This document shows positions 1 to 5,316 of a stretch of 12,493 nt of DNA, piece after piece (the stretch's first letter is position 1; every line of letters starts with the position of its first letter). The position numbers and the translations under genes are program-made. The notes under the pieces were generated by a model that was not told the DNA's origin, made no database searches, and worked only from the letters and a program-made list of their open reading frames with translations. This DNA is from Rubrobacter sp. GTDB lineage: Bacteria > Actinomycetota > Rubrobacteria > Rubrobacterales > Rubrobacteraceae. The DNA is taken from assembly GCA_016781775.1 (NCBI GenBank), contig JADDPR010000501.1, positions 1-12,493 of the forward strand, in the 5' to 3' direction.

Positions 1-124
1 GCTTGATAGGATGGTGATCTCGCAACTCACACCAAACGTTTAAGGTAATACTCCATCCGGACGGCGCCCTAGAAGCGAGCGGAGCATTTGGCGAAGACCT
101 TGGCGTGAGTGTTTTGGACACGAG
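1..124. mobile_element. Foreign segment, probably the end of an insertion sequence, breaking the ABC gene
   Basis: The adjacent ABC ATPase matches its family until about position 124 and then stops matching abruptly, so the bases to the left are foreign to it. They are visibly less GC-rich than the rest of the window. On the plus strand an open frame enters from the left edge and ends at a TAA (41-43), with last residues LDRMVISQLTPNV. This could be the C-terminus of a transposase, followed by about 80 nt of noncoding element end. I cannot assign an IS family: the other end lies outside the window, so terminal inverted repeats and a target duplication cannot be seen. A deletion junction or other rearrangement is the alternative. 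Confidence 0.4.
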
Positions 125-765
125 ATCGAGGAGTCGTGCTCGCCCTTTATGCGCCGGATGAAACCCTGGACGTCCTTCTTGCTGCGGGGGTCGAGGCCCG
201 TCGTCGGCTCGTCGAGGAGCATCAGGACGGGGCTCGTGAGGAGCGCGCGGGCGAGCGCTATCTTCTGCTGCATCCCGCGGCTCAGGTGCTCCATCGGCTC
301 CAGCGCCCGCTTCCGGGCGAAGCCTACGTTCTCGAGGATCTCCGCTATCCGGGGGCGAGCCTCCCGGCTCGTGACGCCGTAGAGCTTCGCCCCGTACAAG
401 AGGTTCTCCATCGCCGAGAGCTTCTTGAAGAAGCTCGCCTCGACGCTCACCCGGTTCATGCTCCTCTGCACGACCTTCGGGTGCCTTACGGCGTCCACCC
501 CGAAGACCTCGACAGCACCCGCGTCCGGGACGACGAGCGTCGAGACGATGCGGACCAGCGTGCTCTTCCCGCTCCCGTTGGGCCCGAGAATACCTACGAC
601 CTCCCCCTTCCCGACCGCGAACGAGACCGAGTCGAGGGCCCGCACCACCTCCCCCCGCCGCTTCTTGAAGCTCTTCTCCACGCCCCTGAGCGCAAGGGCC
701 TCCGTCTCCGAGCCCCTCGGGGCTCGCCCGTCCTCGATCCTTCCGCAGCCCAACAACCGATTCAT
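40..765 (-). pseudogene. Truncated ABC transporter ATP-binding protein (drug-export type)
   Basis: This is a cytoplasmic ATPase subunit of an ABC-2 type (DrrA-like) exporter. The start at 765 is ATG, preceded by a GGGGAGAGGGGA purine stretch. Visible motifs are Walker A GPNGSGKS (61-68), signature LSRGMQQ (161-167), Walker B LMLLDEP (181-187) and D-loop GLDP (190-193). The usual Q-loop glutamine is not seen; the region reads VSVEASFF. Family similarity ends at residue ~214 (SSI), just where the H-loop histidine (normally TTH) should follow. The frame then runs 27 unrelated residues to a TAA. Without the H-loop and C-terminal part it is very probably inactive. No partner permease is visible; it may lie beyond the left edge. 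The first ATG overlaps the upstream gene's stop (ATGA), so the two were translationally coupled. Confidence 0.8.
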
Positions 766-989
766 AGCCGTCCCCTCTCCCCTAGCCTCTCCCACACGAC
801 GCGCCAGCTCTCCCGCCGCTCCACGGCGACGGCGAGCGCGAAGAGCCGCCGTGCGGCCCACGCCCTCATGCGCGTCCGCGAGGAGTCCCCTTCGCGTGCC
901 ACCGCACGCGCCAGCCTCGCCTCCTCCGACTCCTGCCGCTGCCGCTCGACGCGGTTCCGCGCCACCCGGTACCACCCACCCCCATGCAT
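762..989 (-). CDS. Small Arg-rich helical protein of unknown function (75 aa)
   Basis: I do not recognise this protein. I chose the ATG at 989 because a GGGAG motif lies about 10 nt upstream (AAAGGGAGCTTCGGCGAG). The same frame extends to an ATG at 1052, but without a convincing ribosome binding site. The product begins MHGGGWYRVA, is rich in Arg, Glu and Ala, and looks wholly helical. It has a single weakly hydrophobic stretch (RRLFALAVAVE) and no signal peptide or clear DNA-binding motif. Codons show the strong third-position GC of real genes in this window. Its TGA overlaps the ATG of the ABC ATPase (ATGA, 762-765), so it is in the same operon. It may be an accessory or regulatory protein of the exporter, but that is inference from position only. 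Confidence 0.6.
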   Translation of the reverse strand: MHGGGWYRVARNRVERQRQESEEARLARAVAREGDSSRTRMRAWAARRLFALAVAVERRESWRVVWERLGERGRL

Positions 990-1086
990 CTCGCCGAAGC
1001 TCCCTTTCCTCGCACCCACAATGCCCATACCGAACCCTTTGTCGGTCCGCATCCCGGGAGGTCTCGCCTCGGCTACCGCGCAAACG

Positions 1087-1117
1087 AAAAGCCCCCGGGT
1101 CCTGATGTCCCGGGGGC
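1087..1117 (-). terminator. Intrinsic terminator, probable attenuator upstream of the 75-aa/ABC operon
   Basis: Read on the minus strand this is a perfect 9-bp GC-only stem, GCCCCCGGG paired with CCCGGGGGC (1109-1117 and 1091-1099), with a 9-nt loop (1100-1108). It is followed directly by TTTT and then CGTTTG. It stands between a promoter plus leader ORF and the 75-aa gene. Ten bases spanning the loop and the end of the 5' arm (1101-1110) are perfectly complementary to bases 1168-1177 inside the leader ORF, which suggests conditional folding. It could also simply end a short stand-alone transcript. Confidence 0.75.
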
Positions 1118-1122
1118 CGCTC

Positions 1123-1158
1123 TGAGAAGGTTATCCCTGAGGGTTACTCAGGTTCTCA
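1123..1158 (-). promoter_or_regulatory. Bulged hairpin over the leader ORF stop codon
   Basis: On the minus strand TGAGAACCTGAG (1158-1147) can pair with CTCAGG (1141-1136) and, after a 7-nt bulge, with TTCTCA (1128-1123). This gives 12 base pairs around a 5-nt loop. The structure contains the TGA stop of the 28-aa leader ORF and sits between it and the terminator. A ribosome paused at the end of the ORF would melt it. It nests inside the 1168-1177 / 1101-1110 pairing and is compatible with it. Confidence 0.5.
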
Positions 1159-1234
1159 TGCGAACGAGGACATCAGGGCGCACCGCTCCCTCGAACAGTG
1201 GTCGTCCCTGAACGACGTGACGCTGATTCCTCAT
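1148..1234 (-). CDS. Putative 28-aa leader peptide
   Basis: ATG at 1234 is preceded by GGAGGAGGTGCGG, among the best ribosome binding sites in the window, and follows a strong promoter. The reading frame ends in TGA after 28 codons. The peptide begins MRNQRHVVQGRP and ends DVLVRMRT. It has no signal peptide or known domain that I can see. The penultimate part contains Arg-Met-Arg, a +X+ motif of the kind at which macrolide-bound ribosomes stall in erm-type leaders; this link is by analogy only. Codons 20-23 contain the ten bases complementary to the downstream terminator loop. I read it as a cis-acting leader controlling the exporter operon. A free-standing small protein is possible. Confidence 0.55.
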   Translation of the reverse strand: MRNQRHVVQGRPLFEGAVRPDVLVRMRT

Positions 1235-1272
1235 CCGCACCTCCTCCCCGTCTCTCTCGCTATTCCCGTCAT
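1231..1272 (-). CDS. Possible 13-codon upstream ORF coupled to the leader peptide
   Basis: An ATG at 1272 opens a frame reading MTGIARETGRRCG. Its TGA overlaps the ATG of the 28-aa ORF (ATGA). It lies only ~3-5 nt downstream of the transcription start predicted from the -10 box, so it would be translated nearly leaderless; no ribosome binding site is present. The four-base overlap may be chance, and the strong ribosome binding site of the next ORF is inside it. Low confidence. Confidence 0.25.
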   Translation of the reverse strand: MTGIARETGRRCG

Positions 1273-1282
1273 AACTGCAACA

Positions 1283-1311
1283 ACCCTACCCCGCTCCAAC
1301 GGGCTTGTCAA
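1283..1311 (-). promoter_or_regulatory. Sigma-70-type promoter for the leader/75-aa/ABC transcript
   Basis: On the minus strand a perfect -35 TTGACA (1311-1306) and a -10 TAGGGT (1288-1283) are separated by 17 nt, the consensus spacing. The predicted start is near 1276, giving a leader of about 285 nt before the 75-aa gene. It lies just downstream of the thioredoxin-fold gene that ends at 1334, so the left operon is transcribed separately. Confidence 0.7.
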
Positions 1312-1333
1312 CGGTGTGCCAAGGGACTTCAAG

Positions 1334-1972
1334 CTACTCCTTGCCGAGCGCTCGCTCGACGGCGGCCTCGATGCGCCCGCCGTAGGGCTGGGCGCCCGTG
1401 ATGACCTCGGCCTCCGAAAGGTCCGCTCCGGCGGGTGTGACGAGCATCGTCGGGACGCTGCTCACCCCGAGCTTGCGGGAGAGCTCCTCGTCGGCGAGGA
1501 CCTTCTCGGTGTAGCGTCCCTCGGCGAGGGCGGTTCGGAGCTCGTCAAGGTCGAGGCCGACGGGGGCGGCGACGTCGAGGATGACCTCCACGTCCCCTAT
1601 GTCCCGGCCGTCCTCGAAGAAGGCCCTGAAGAGGGCGGTGTGCATCTCGTCGTAGACCCCCTTCTCTCGGGCGAACTCGGCGGCTTCGAGCGCCTTGCGG
1701 CTCCGCGGCTGGACGGGCGGCAGGCGGAGCTTCATGCCCAGGAACTCGGCCATCGGGTAGACGGAGGCGTTCCAGACGCGGTGGAGGTAGGCACCGTCCG
1801 GGTCGAGGGTCGGGATGGGGTCGGGGCGGAGCTCGTAGGCCCGCCAGTCCACGTCAACCCCATCGCCGTACCGCTCCTTCACGCGGGCGAGGTCCGGCTC
1901 CTCCAGGTAGCAGAACGGGCAGACGTAGTCGCTGAAGACCGTAATCCTGACCCGCTTCTCGTTGCCTTCCAT
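1334..1972 (-). CDS. DsbA-family thioredoxin-fold oxidoreductase (FrnE-like)
   Basis: This is a 212-aa cytoplasmic DsbA/FrnE-family protein, a thiol-disulfide oxidoreductase or isomerase with an inserted helical domain. The N-terminal beta strand ITVFSDYVCPFCYLEEPDL carries a CPFC active site (Cys18, Cys21). The cis-proline loop is SVPTM (Pro174). The length is normal for the family. No signal peptide is visible, so it acts inside the cell. Start ATG is preceded by TTAGGAGATCTC, a good ribosome binding site. It lies 95 nt downstream of the OsmC gene with a stem-loop between them, in the same direction as the AKR/OsmC genes, which fits a shared role in thiol redox or peroxide stress. The exact substrate cannot be told from sequence; the related 2-hydroxychromene-2-carboxylate isomerases usually lack the CXXC pair present here. 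Confidence 0.88.
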   Translation of the reverse strand: MEGNEKRVRITVFSDYVCPFCYLEEPDLARVKERYGDGVDVDWRAYELRPDPIPTLDPDGAYLHRVWNASVYPMAEFLGMKLRLPPVQPRSRKALEAAEFAREKGVYDEMHTALFRAFFEDGRDIGDVEVILDVAAPVGLDLDELRTALAEGRYTEKVLADEELSRKLGVSSVPTMLVTPAGADLSEAEVITGAQPYGGRIEAAVERALGKE

Positions 1973-2002
1973 GAGATCTCCTAACTTTTCTTACACAGAA
2001 CG

Positions 2003-2032
2003 ACGGACCCCCGACCTCGTGCGGGGGTCCGT
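2003..2032 (-). terminator. Strong stem-loop between OsmC and DsbA-like genes
   Basis: A perfect 11-bp stem (ACGGACCCCCG paired with CGGGGGTCCGT) encloses an 8-nt loop. On the minus strand it is followed by CGTTCTGTG, which has only scattered Ts, so termination may be partial. It could end most transcripts after the OsmC gene or stabilise the upstream mRNA. I see no separate promoter between it and the DsbA-like start at 1972, so some read-through is likely. Confidence 0.55.
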
Positions 2033-2067
2033 GCTGGGGGAGATTCTACCGCTTGCGCGCGGGGTTC

Positions 2068-2532
2068 TTAAGCGGGGGTGAAGTCGAGCTCGCTCGTGAT
2101 CTCGATGCTGCCTTTCAGGGAGCGGGCGACGGGGCACGAGTCGGCGTAGACGCCGAGCACGCGCTCGATCGTCGGCCGGTCGTCCTCGCTCGCCGTGAGG
2201 CGGAAGACCTGCTTGATCCGCTTGATCACGAGCACCTTCCCCTCCGTCTCCACCTCCCCGACCGCGTCGGCGTCGAGGCTGCTTATCTTGATTTGACGCG
2301 CTGCCAGCGCGCCGGCAAAGGTGCCGAGCAGTCAGCCGCCGGCCGCAGCGACGACATAATCCAGCGTAGAAGAGTGCGCCTCCTCATCCCCCGGCTCGAC
2401 GCCGTAGTGCTCGGCGACCTCGCTGTGGACGCCGAAGAGGACCGGCTCCTCCTCACCCGGCACGTAGGCCCGGCGGACCTTGCCCTTCACCGGCTCGAGC
2501 TTCACCTTCGAGACGTACTTGACTTCTGCCAT
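2068..2532 (-). CDS. OsmC/Ohr-family peroxiredoxin with in-frame TGA at the catalytic Cys (candidate selenoprotein)
   Basis: The OsmC/Ohr family reduces organic hydroperoxides and peroxide with a pair of cysteines. Here a 154-codon frame runs from ATG 2532 (ribosome binding site AGAAAGGAG) to 2068, interrupted once, by TGA at 2334-2332 (codon 67). The flanks read DYVVAAAGG-stop-LLGTFAGALAARQI. In relatives this is the conserved G-G-C-L motif with the peroxidatic Cys (TGY). The second active-site Cys is intact (DSCPVARSL, Cys133). The 66-residue spacing between positions 67 and 133 matches, from memory, the Cys59/Cys125 spacing of E. coli OsmC. No other stop or frameshift is present, and both halves keep good codon use. 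A stem-loop starts at a suitable distance after the TGA. Either TGA encodes selenocysteine (full-length enzyme) or this is a recent nonsense pseudogene making a 66-aa fragment. It is 13 nt downstream of an aldo/keto reductase, so in that operon. Confidence 0.8.
2295..2313 (-). promoter_or_regulatory. Candidate bacterial SECIS stem-loop after the in-frame TGA
   Basis: On the minus strand CGCGCT (2311-2306), loop GGC (2305-2303) and AGCGCG (2302-2297) form a perfect 6-bp stem. G-U and G-C pairs below extend it to 8 bp. The apical loop starts 26 nt after the TGA, inside the roughly 16-37 nt window known for bacterial SECIS elements, and carries G in its first two positions as SelB targets usually do. 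In a GC-rich genome short hairpins are common, so this alone is weak; it counts mainly with the TGA-at-Cys coincidence. Confidence 0.5.
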
Positions 2533-2545
2533 AACTTCTCCTTTC

Positions 2546-3535
2546 TTAGCGGTTGACGGCGCGCATCATCTGCTCGCCGTAGCGGGCGCCGGCGGCCGAG
2601 CCCTTCGGCATCGCCTCCTCTATGCGCTTCAAGTCCTCGTTCGTTAGCTTAACGTCCGCCGCGCCCGCGTTCTCTTCCAGCCGCTCGCGGCGCTTGGTGC
2701 CGGGGATGGGGACGATGTCGTCGCCCTGGTGCAGAAGCCAGGCCAGCGCGAGCTGCCCCGGGGTCGCGCCCTTCTCCCGGGCGACATCCCTTATGCGATC
2801 GGCGAGCTCGACGTTCTTCTGGAAGTTCTCCTGGGAGAAACGCGGGAAACGGTTGCTTCTCGTGTCGCTCTCCGGGAGGTCCTCGATGGTTCGCCAGGCG
2901 CCGGTCAGGAAGCCGCGTCCCAGGGGGCTGTACGGGACGAAGCCGATGCCGAGCTCGCGACAGAGAGGCAGGATCTCGTCCTCCACGTCCCTCGTAAACA
3001 GCGAGTACTCCGACTGGAGCGCCGAGACGGGGTGCGTCGCGTTCGCCCGCCGGATCGTCTCCGGCCCCGCCTCCGAGAGCCCGATGTAGCGCACCTTGCC
3101 GGCCTCGACGAGCTCCTTCATCGCCCCGACCGTCTCCTCGATCGGGGTGTCGGGGTCGACCCGGTGCTGGTAGTACAGGTCGATGTGGTCCACCCCGAGC
3201 CGCTGCAAGGAGGCGTCGCAACACTCCCGAACGTACGCCGCGTCGCCGCGCACGCCCTGAAACGAGCCGTCCTCCCCGCGCACGTTGCCGAACTTGGTGG
3301 CGAGCTGCACCTCGTCTCGCCTGCCTTCAATGGCCTTGCCGACGAGCTTCTCGTTCGTGAACGGACCGTATATGTCCGCGGTATCTATGAACGTCACGCC
3401 GAGCTCGATGGCCCGGTGGATCGTGGCGATCGACTCCCCCTCGTCGCTCGTGCCGTAGAACTCGCTCATCCCCATGCACCCGAGTCCCAGGGCAGAGACC
3501 ACAAGACCGGTCCTTCCCAGGTTGCGCCGCTGCAA
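2546..3535 (-). CDS. Aldo/keto reductase (AKR1, YakC/AKR13-like)
   Basis: A 329-aa NADPH-dependent TIM-barrel oxidoreductase of the aldo/keto reductase family. The catalytic tetrad is complete: Asp51 and Tyr56 (FIDTADIYGP), Lys81 (LATKFG) and His124 (YYQHRVDP). Full length, starting MQRRNLGRTGLVVSALGLGCMGM as in AKR13-type enzymes. The start codon is TTG (3535), with GGGGAGGA just upstream; the alignment with relatives supports this start. Such enzymes reduce aldehydes and ketones, including methylglyoxal and lipid-derived aldehydes; the substrate here is unknown. It is followed after 13 nt by the OsmC gene, so the two are co-transcribed, consistent with removal of peroxides and the carbonyls they generate. 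It is preceded by an 85-nt gap with no convincing promoter. Confidence 0.93.
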   Translation of the reverse strand: MQRRNLGRTGLVVSALGLGCMGMSEFYGTSDEGESIATIHRAIELGVTFIDTADIYGPFTNEKLVGKAIEGRRDEVQLATKFGNVRGEDGSFQGVRGDAAYVRECCDASLQRLGVDHIDLYYQHRVDPDTPIEETVGAMKELVEAGKVRYIGLSEAGPETIRRANATHPVSALQSEYSLFTRDVEDEILPLCRELGIGFVPYSPLGRGFLTGAWRTIEDLPESDTRSNRFPRFSQENFQKNVELADRIRDVAREKGATPGQLALAWLLHQGDDIVPIPGTKRRERLEENAGAADVKLTNEDLKRIEEAMPKGSAAGARYGEQMMRAVNR

Positions 3536-3620
3536 AGATCCTCCCCTACGTCGCCGAACGGTCCCGACCAGTCTACATAATCTTTCGGAGGATCCCGTCC
3601 CGGACCTTACGACCCGGTAC

Positions 3621-3971
3621 CTAGCGGGACGCCTCCGGGAGGCGCCCCATCACGGCGCGCAGGCCAAAGTCGCCCGGCAGGTCGGAGACGAAACGGCGGA
3701 AGCCGAAGGTCTTTCTGGCGTCGAGGACGACCCTGCGGCCGGCGAGGTGCGGGAAGATCGCCCGCGCGGCGTAGACCGGGTCTTCGCCCTTGAGGCGGAC
3801 GAGGCCCTTTCGCTTGCGGGCGCCCTCCTCGTTCATGGCGTAGAGGCTCGCCTCCCCCGCTCCGGCGCAGCAGACCGCCAGGCGGTGCCAGTCGAGGACG
3901 AGGGCCTCCCCGGGGCGCAGGGCCTCGCGCGCTGCCGGGGTAATGCTGACGTCGAACTCGTGCTCTCTCAT
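3621..3971 (-). CDS. Hypothetical protein (116 aa) between two aldo/keto reductases
   Basis: I do not recognise this family. The product begins MREHEFDVSITPAAREALRP and contains an Asp-Trp-His-Arg segment (VLDWHRLAVCCAG), a basic patch (EEGARKRKGLVRLKG) and a C-terminal FGFRRFVSDLP motif. It has two adjacent Cys and no signal peptide or membrane segment, so it is probably a soluble cytoplasmic protein. It starts 12 nt after the stop of the upstream aldo/keto reductase, in the same reading frame. It has no clear ribosome binding site, so translation is probably coupled to that gene. Codon composition matches its neighbours and supports a real gene. Function unknown. Confidence 0.75.
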   Translation of the reverse strand: MREHEFDVSITPAAREALRPGEALVLDWHRLAVCCAGAGEASLYAMNEEGARKRKGLVRLKGEDPVYAARAIFPHLAGRRVVLDARKTFGFRRFVSDLPGDFGLRAVMGRLPEASR

Positions 3972-3983
3972 GCCATGATCGTA

Positions 3984-4982
3984 TCAGATGCGCTGGGCAT
4001 CCCGGATGATGTTGTACGGGTAGAGGTCGGGCGGCGCGCTCGCCTCGGAGAGGCGGGAGACCTCTTCCTCGGAGAGCTTCCAGCCCGCGGCGCCGAGGTT
4101 GTCTTCGAGCTGGTCGAGGCGTCGGGCGCCCAGGATCGGGGCGACCACGCCGGGCTGGCGGAGAAGCCAGTTCAGCGAGATCTGAGCGTAGCTCTTGCCG
4201 GTCGCTTCGGAGATCTCGCCGATCACGTCAAGCGTACGCCAGTTGCGCTCCACGGCGCGCTTCTTCCACGCCTCCTCCAACTCGTCCGGCGCCCCGGCGA
4301 TCCGCGACCCTTCCGGCGGCTCCTCGCCGCGCCAGTACTTGCCGGAGAGGAACCCGCCCCCGAGTGGTCCCCAGGGGATAACGCCGAGGCCCTCCTCCCG
4401 GCAGACCGGCAGGACCTCGTACTCGATGTTCCGCTCGACGAGCGAGTACTGCGGTTGCAGAGAGACGAAACGCGCGAGCCTCCTGGCCTCGCTTGCGCAG
4501 ACGCTCTTCATGATCTGCCACGCGTTGAAGTTCGAGACGCCCACGTAGCGCACCTTCCCCGCCCTGACGAGGTCGTCGAGGGCTTGCAGTGTCTCCTCGA
4601 TGGGTGTGGCGGCATCCCACGCGTGGACCTGGTAGAGATCGATGTGGTCCATGCCCAGGCGCCGGAGGCTCGCCTCGCAGCCGGAGATCACGTGCTTGCG
4701 CGAGAGCCCGACGTCGTTCGGCCCGTCCCCCATCGGGAAGCGGACCTTCGTCGCCAGCACGTAGTCGTCGCGCGGCACGCCCTTGAGGACCCTGCCGGTG
4801 ATCTCCTCGGAGAGGCCGTTCTCGTAGACGTCGGCGGTGTCGATGAAGTTGCCGCCCGCCTCCAAGAAGCGCGCGATAATCCCGCGCGAGCCCTCTTCGT
4901 CGATCTCCCGCCCGAACGTCATGCACCCGAGGCACAGCTCCGAGACCATCAGCCCCGTCCGTCCCAGCCTTCGGTAGTCCAA
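3984..4982 (-). CDS. Aldo/keto reductase (AKR2)
   Basis: A 332-aa aldo/keto reductase with the full tetrad: Asp48 and Tyr53 (FIDTADVYENG), Lys79 (LATKVRF) and His120 (LYQVHAWD). NADPH-binding C-terminal segments are present (VAPILGARRLDQLEDN). It shares only the general fold and short motifs with the other AKR in this window, so the pair is not a recent tandem duplication. The start codon is TTG at 4982, with GGAGGGAACC directly before it. It is the first gene of the minus-strand run AKR2, 116-aa protein, AKR1, OsmC, DsbA-like. Likely role is reduction of toxic aldehydes or ketones; the substrate cannot be predicted. Confidence 0.93.
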   Translation of the reverse strand: MDYRRLGRTGLMVSELCLGCMTFGREIDEEGSRGIIARFLEAGGNFIDTADVYENGLSEEITGRVLKGVPRDDYVLATKVRFPMGDGPNDVGLSRKHVISGCEASLRRLGMDHIDLYQVHAWDAATPIEETLQALDDLVRAGKVRYVGVSNFNAWQIMKSVCASEARRLARFVSLQPQYSLVERNIEYEVLPVCREEGLGVIPWGPLGGGFLSGKYWRGEEPPEGSRIAGAPDELEEAWKKRAVERNWRTLDVIGEISEATGKSYAQISLNWLLRQPGVVAPILGARRLDQLEDNLGAAGWKLSEEEVSRLSEASAPPDLYPYNIIRDAQRI

Positions 4983-5316
4983 GGTTCCCTCCGCGTGTGG
5001 CGTGCCAGACTTCGATCACTCTAGCACCAGAGTTCAACCGGAAGCAGCGTATCATCTCGTGAAGGTCGGGGGGTGTGGGTGGTTTTTCGCCGATAAGCAT
5101 AGCGAAGCAAGATTTTTGTGACGGGGGAGCAACGATAGGAGGTGACGTGCGTAAGTAAGGTGTGATCGATACCGTGCCCGTGTTGCCGGAGCAGTCTCGG
5201 GACCGAAGCTCCTAAGAAATGGGTGGCGCGTTCCGGTTACAAGGCGGCACAATGTTCGAGGTGGGTCGGCACGGAGGGTCTCGGTCTCGGGTGGGGGCGA
5301 GGGGAAGGGGAGGGCT
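4983..5316. other. Divergent intergenic region with short ORFs before the ABC exporter
   Basis: This 334-nt gap separates AKR2 (minus) from the ABC exporter (plus). On the plus strand AGGAGGTGA (5137-5145), a near-perfect anti-16S match, is followed by only GTG-CGT-AAG-TAA (5147-5158). A GTG frame of 17 codons (5162-5215) and an ATG frame of 33 codons (5219-5320) come next. The TGA of the latter overlaps the TTG start of the ATPase (TTGA). I see no clear promoter, terminator or riboswitch. The strong ribosome binding site without a normal gene suggests a translated leader, but this may be coincidence in purine-rich sequence. Confidence 0.35.
5018..5033. promoter_or_regulatory. Inverted repeat upstream of AKR2, possible operator
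   Basis: ACTCT and AGAGT are separated by 6 nt in the short region before the AKR2 start. On the minus strand a TTGAAC box overlaps its left edge. MerR-type activators bind inverted repeats between -35 and -10 boxes spaced 19 nt apart, but the matching -10 here (AAGTCT) is poor. The position suits control of the redox operon; the regulator is not in the window. Confidence 0.25.

Noticed and set aside
109..1125. Long open frames on the plus strand across 109-1125 and other long open frames opposite real genes (for example 3474-5024 and 7596-8405 plus, 6158-7612 minus).
   Set aside because: They run antisense to genes with clear family motifs, have biased Arg/Pro/Gly-rich products and no motifs; they arise from high GC.
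3969..3990. AKR2 and the 116-aa gene are in the same frame separated by TGA, so the TGA might be a second selenocysteine codon or a read-through fusion.
   Set aside because: AKR2 ends naturally at this point (NIIRDAQRI), the next residues (YDHG) look like spacer, and no homologue position with Cys is expected there. A normal stop is the simple reading.
2546..4982. The two aldo/keto reductase genes as a recent tandem duplication.
   Set aside because: They share only family motifs; loops and C-termini differ throughout, so they are distant paralogues of different AKR subgroups.
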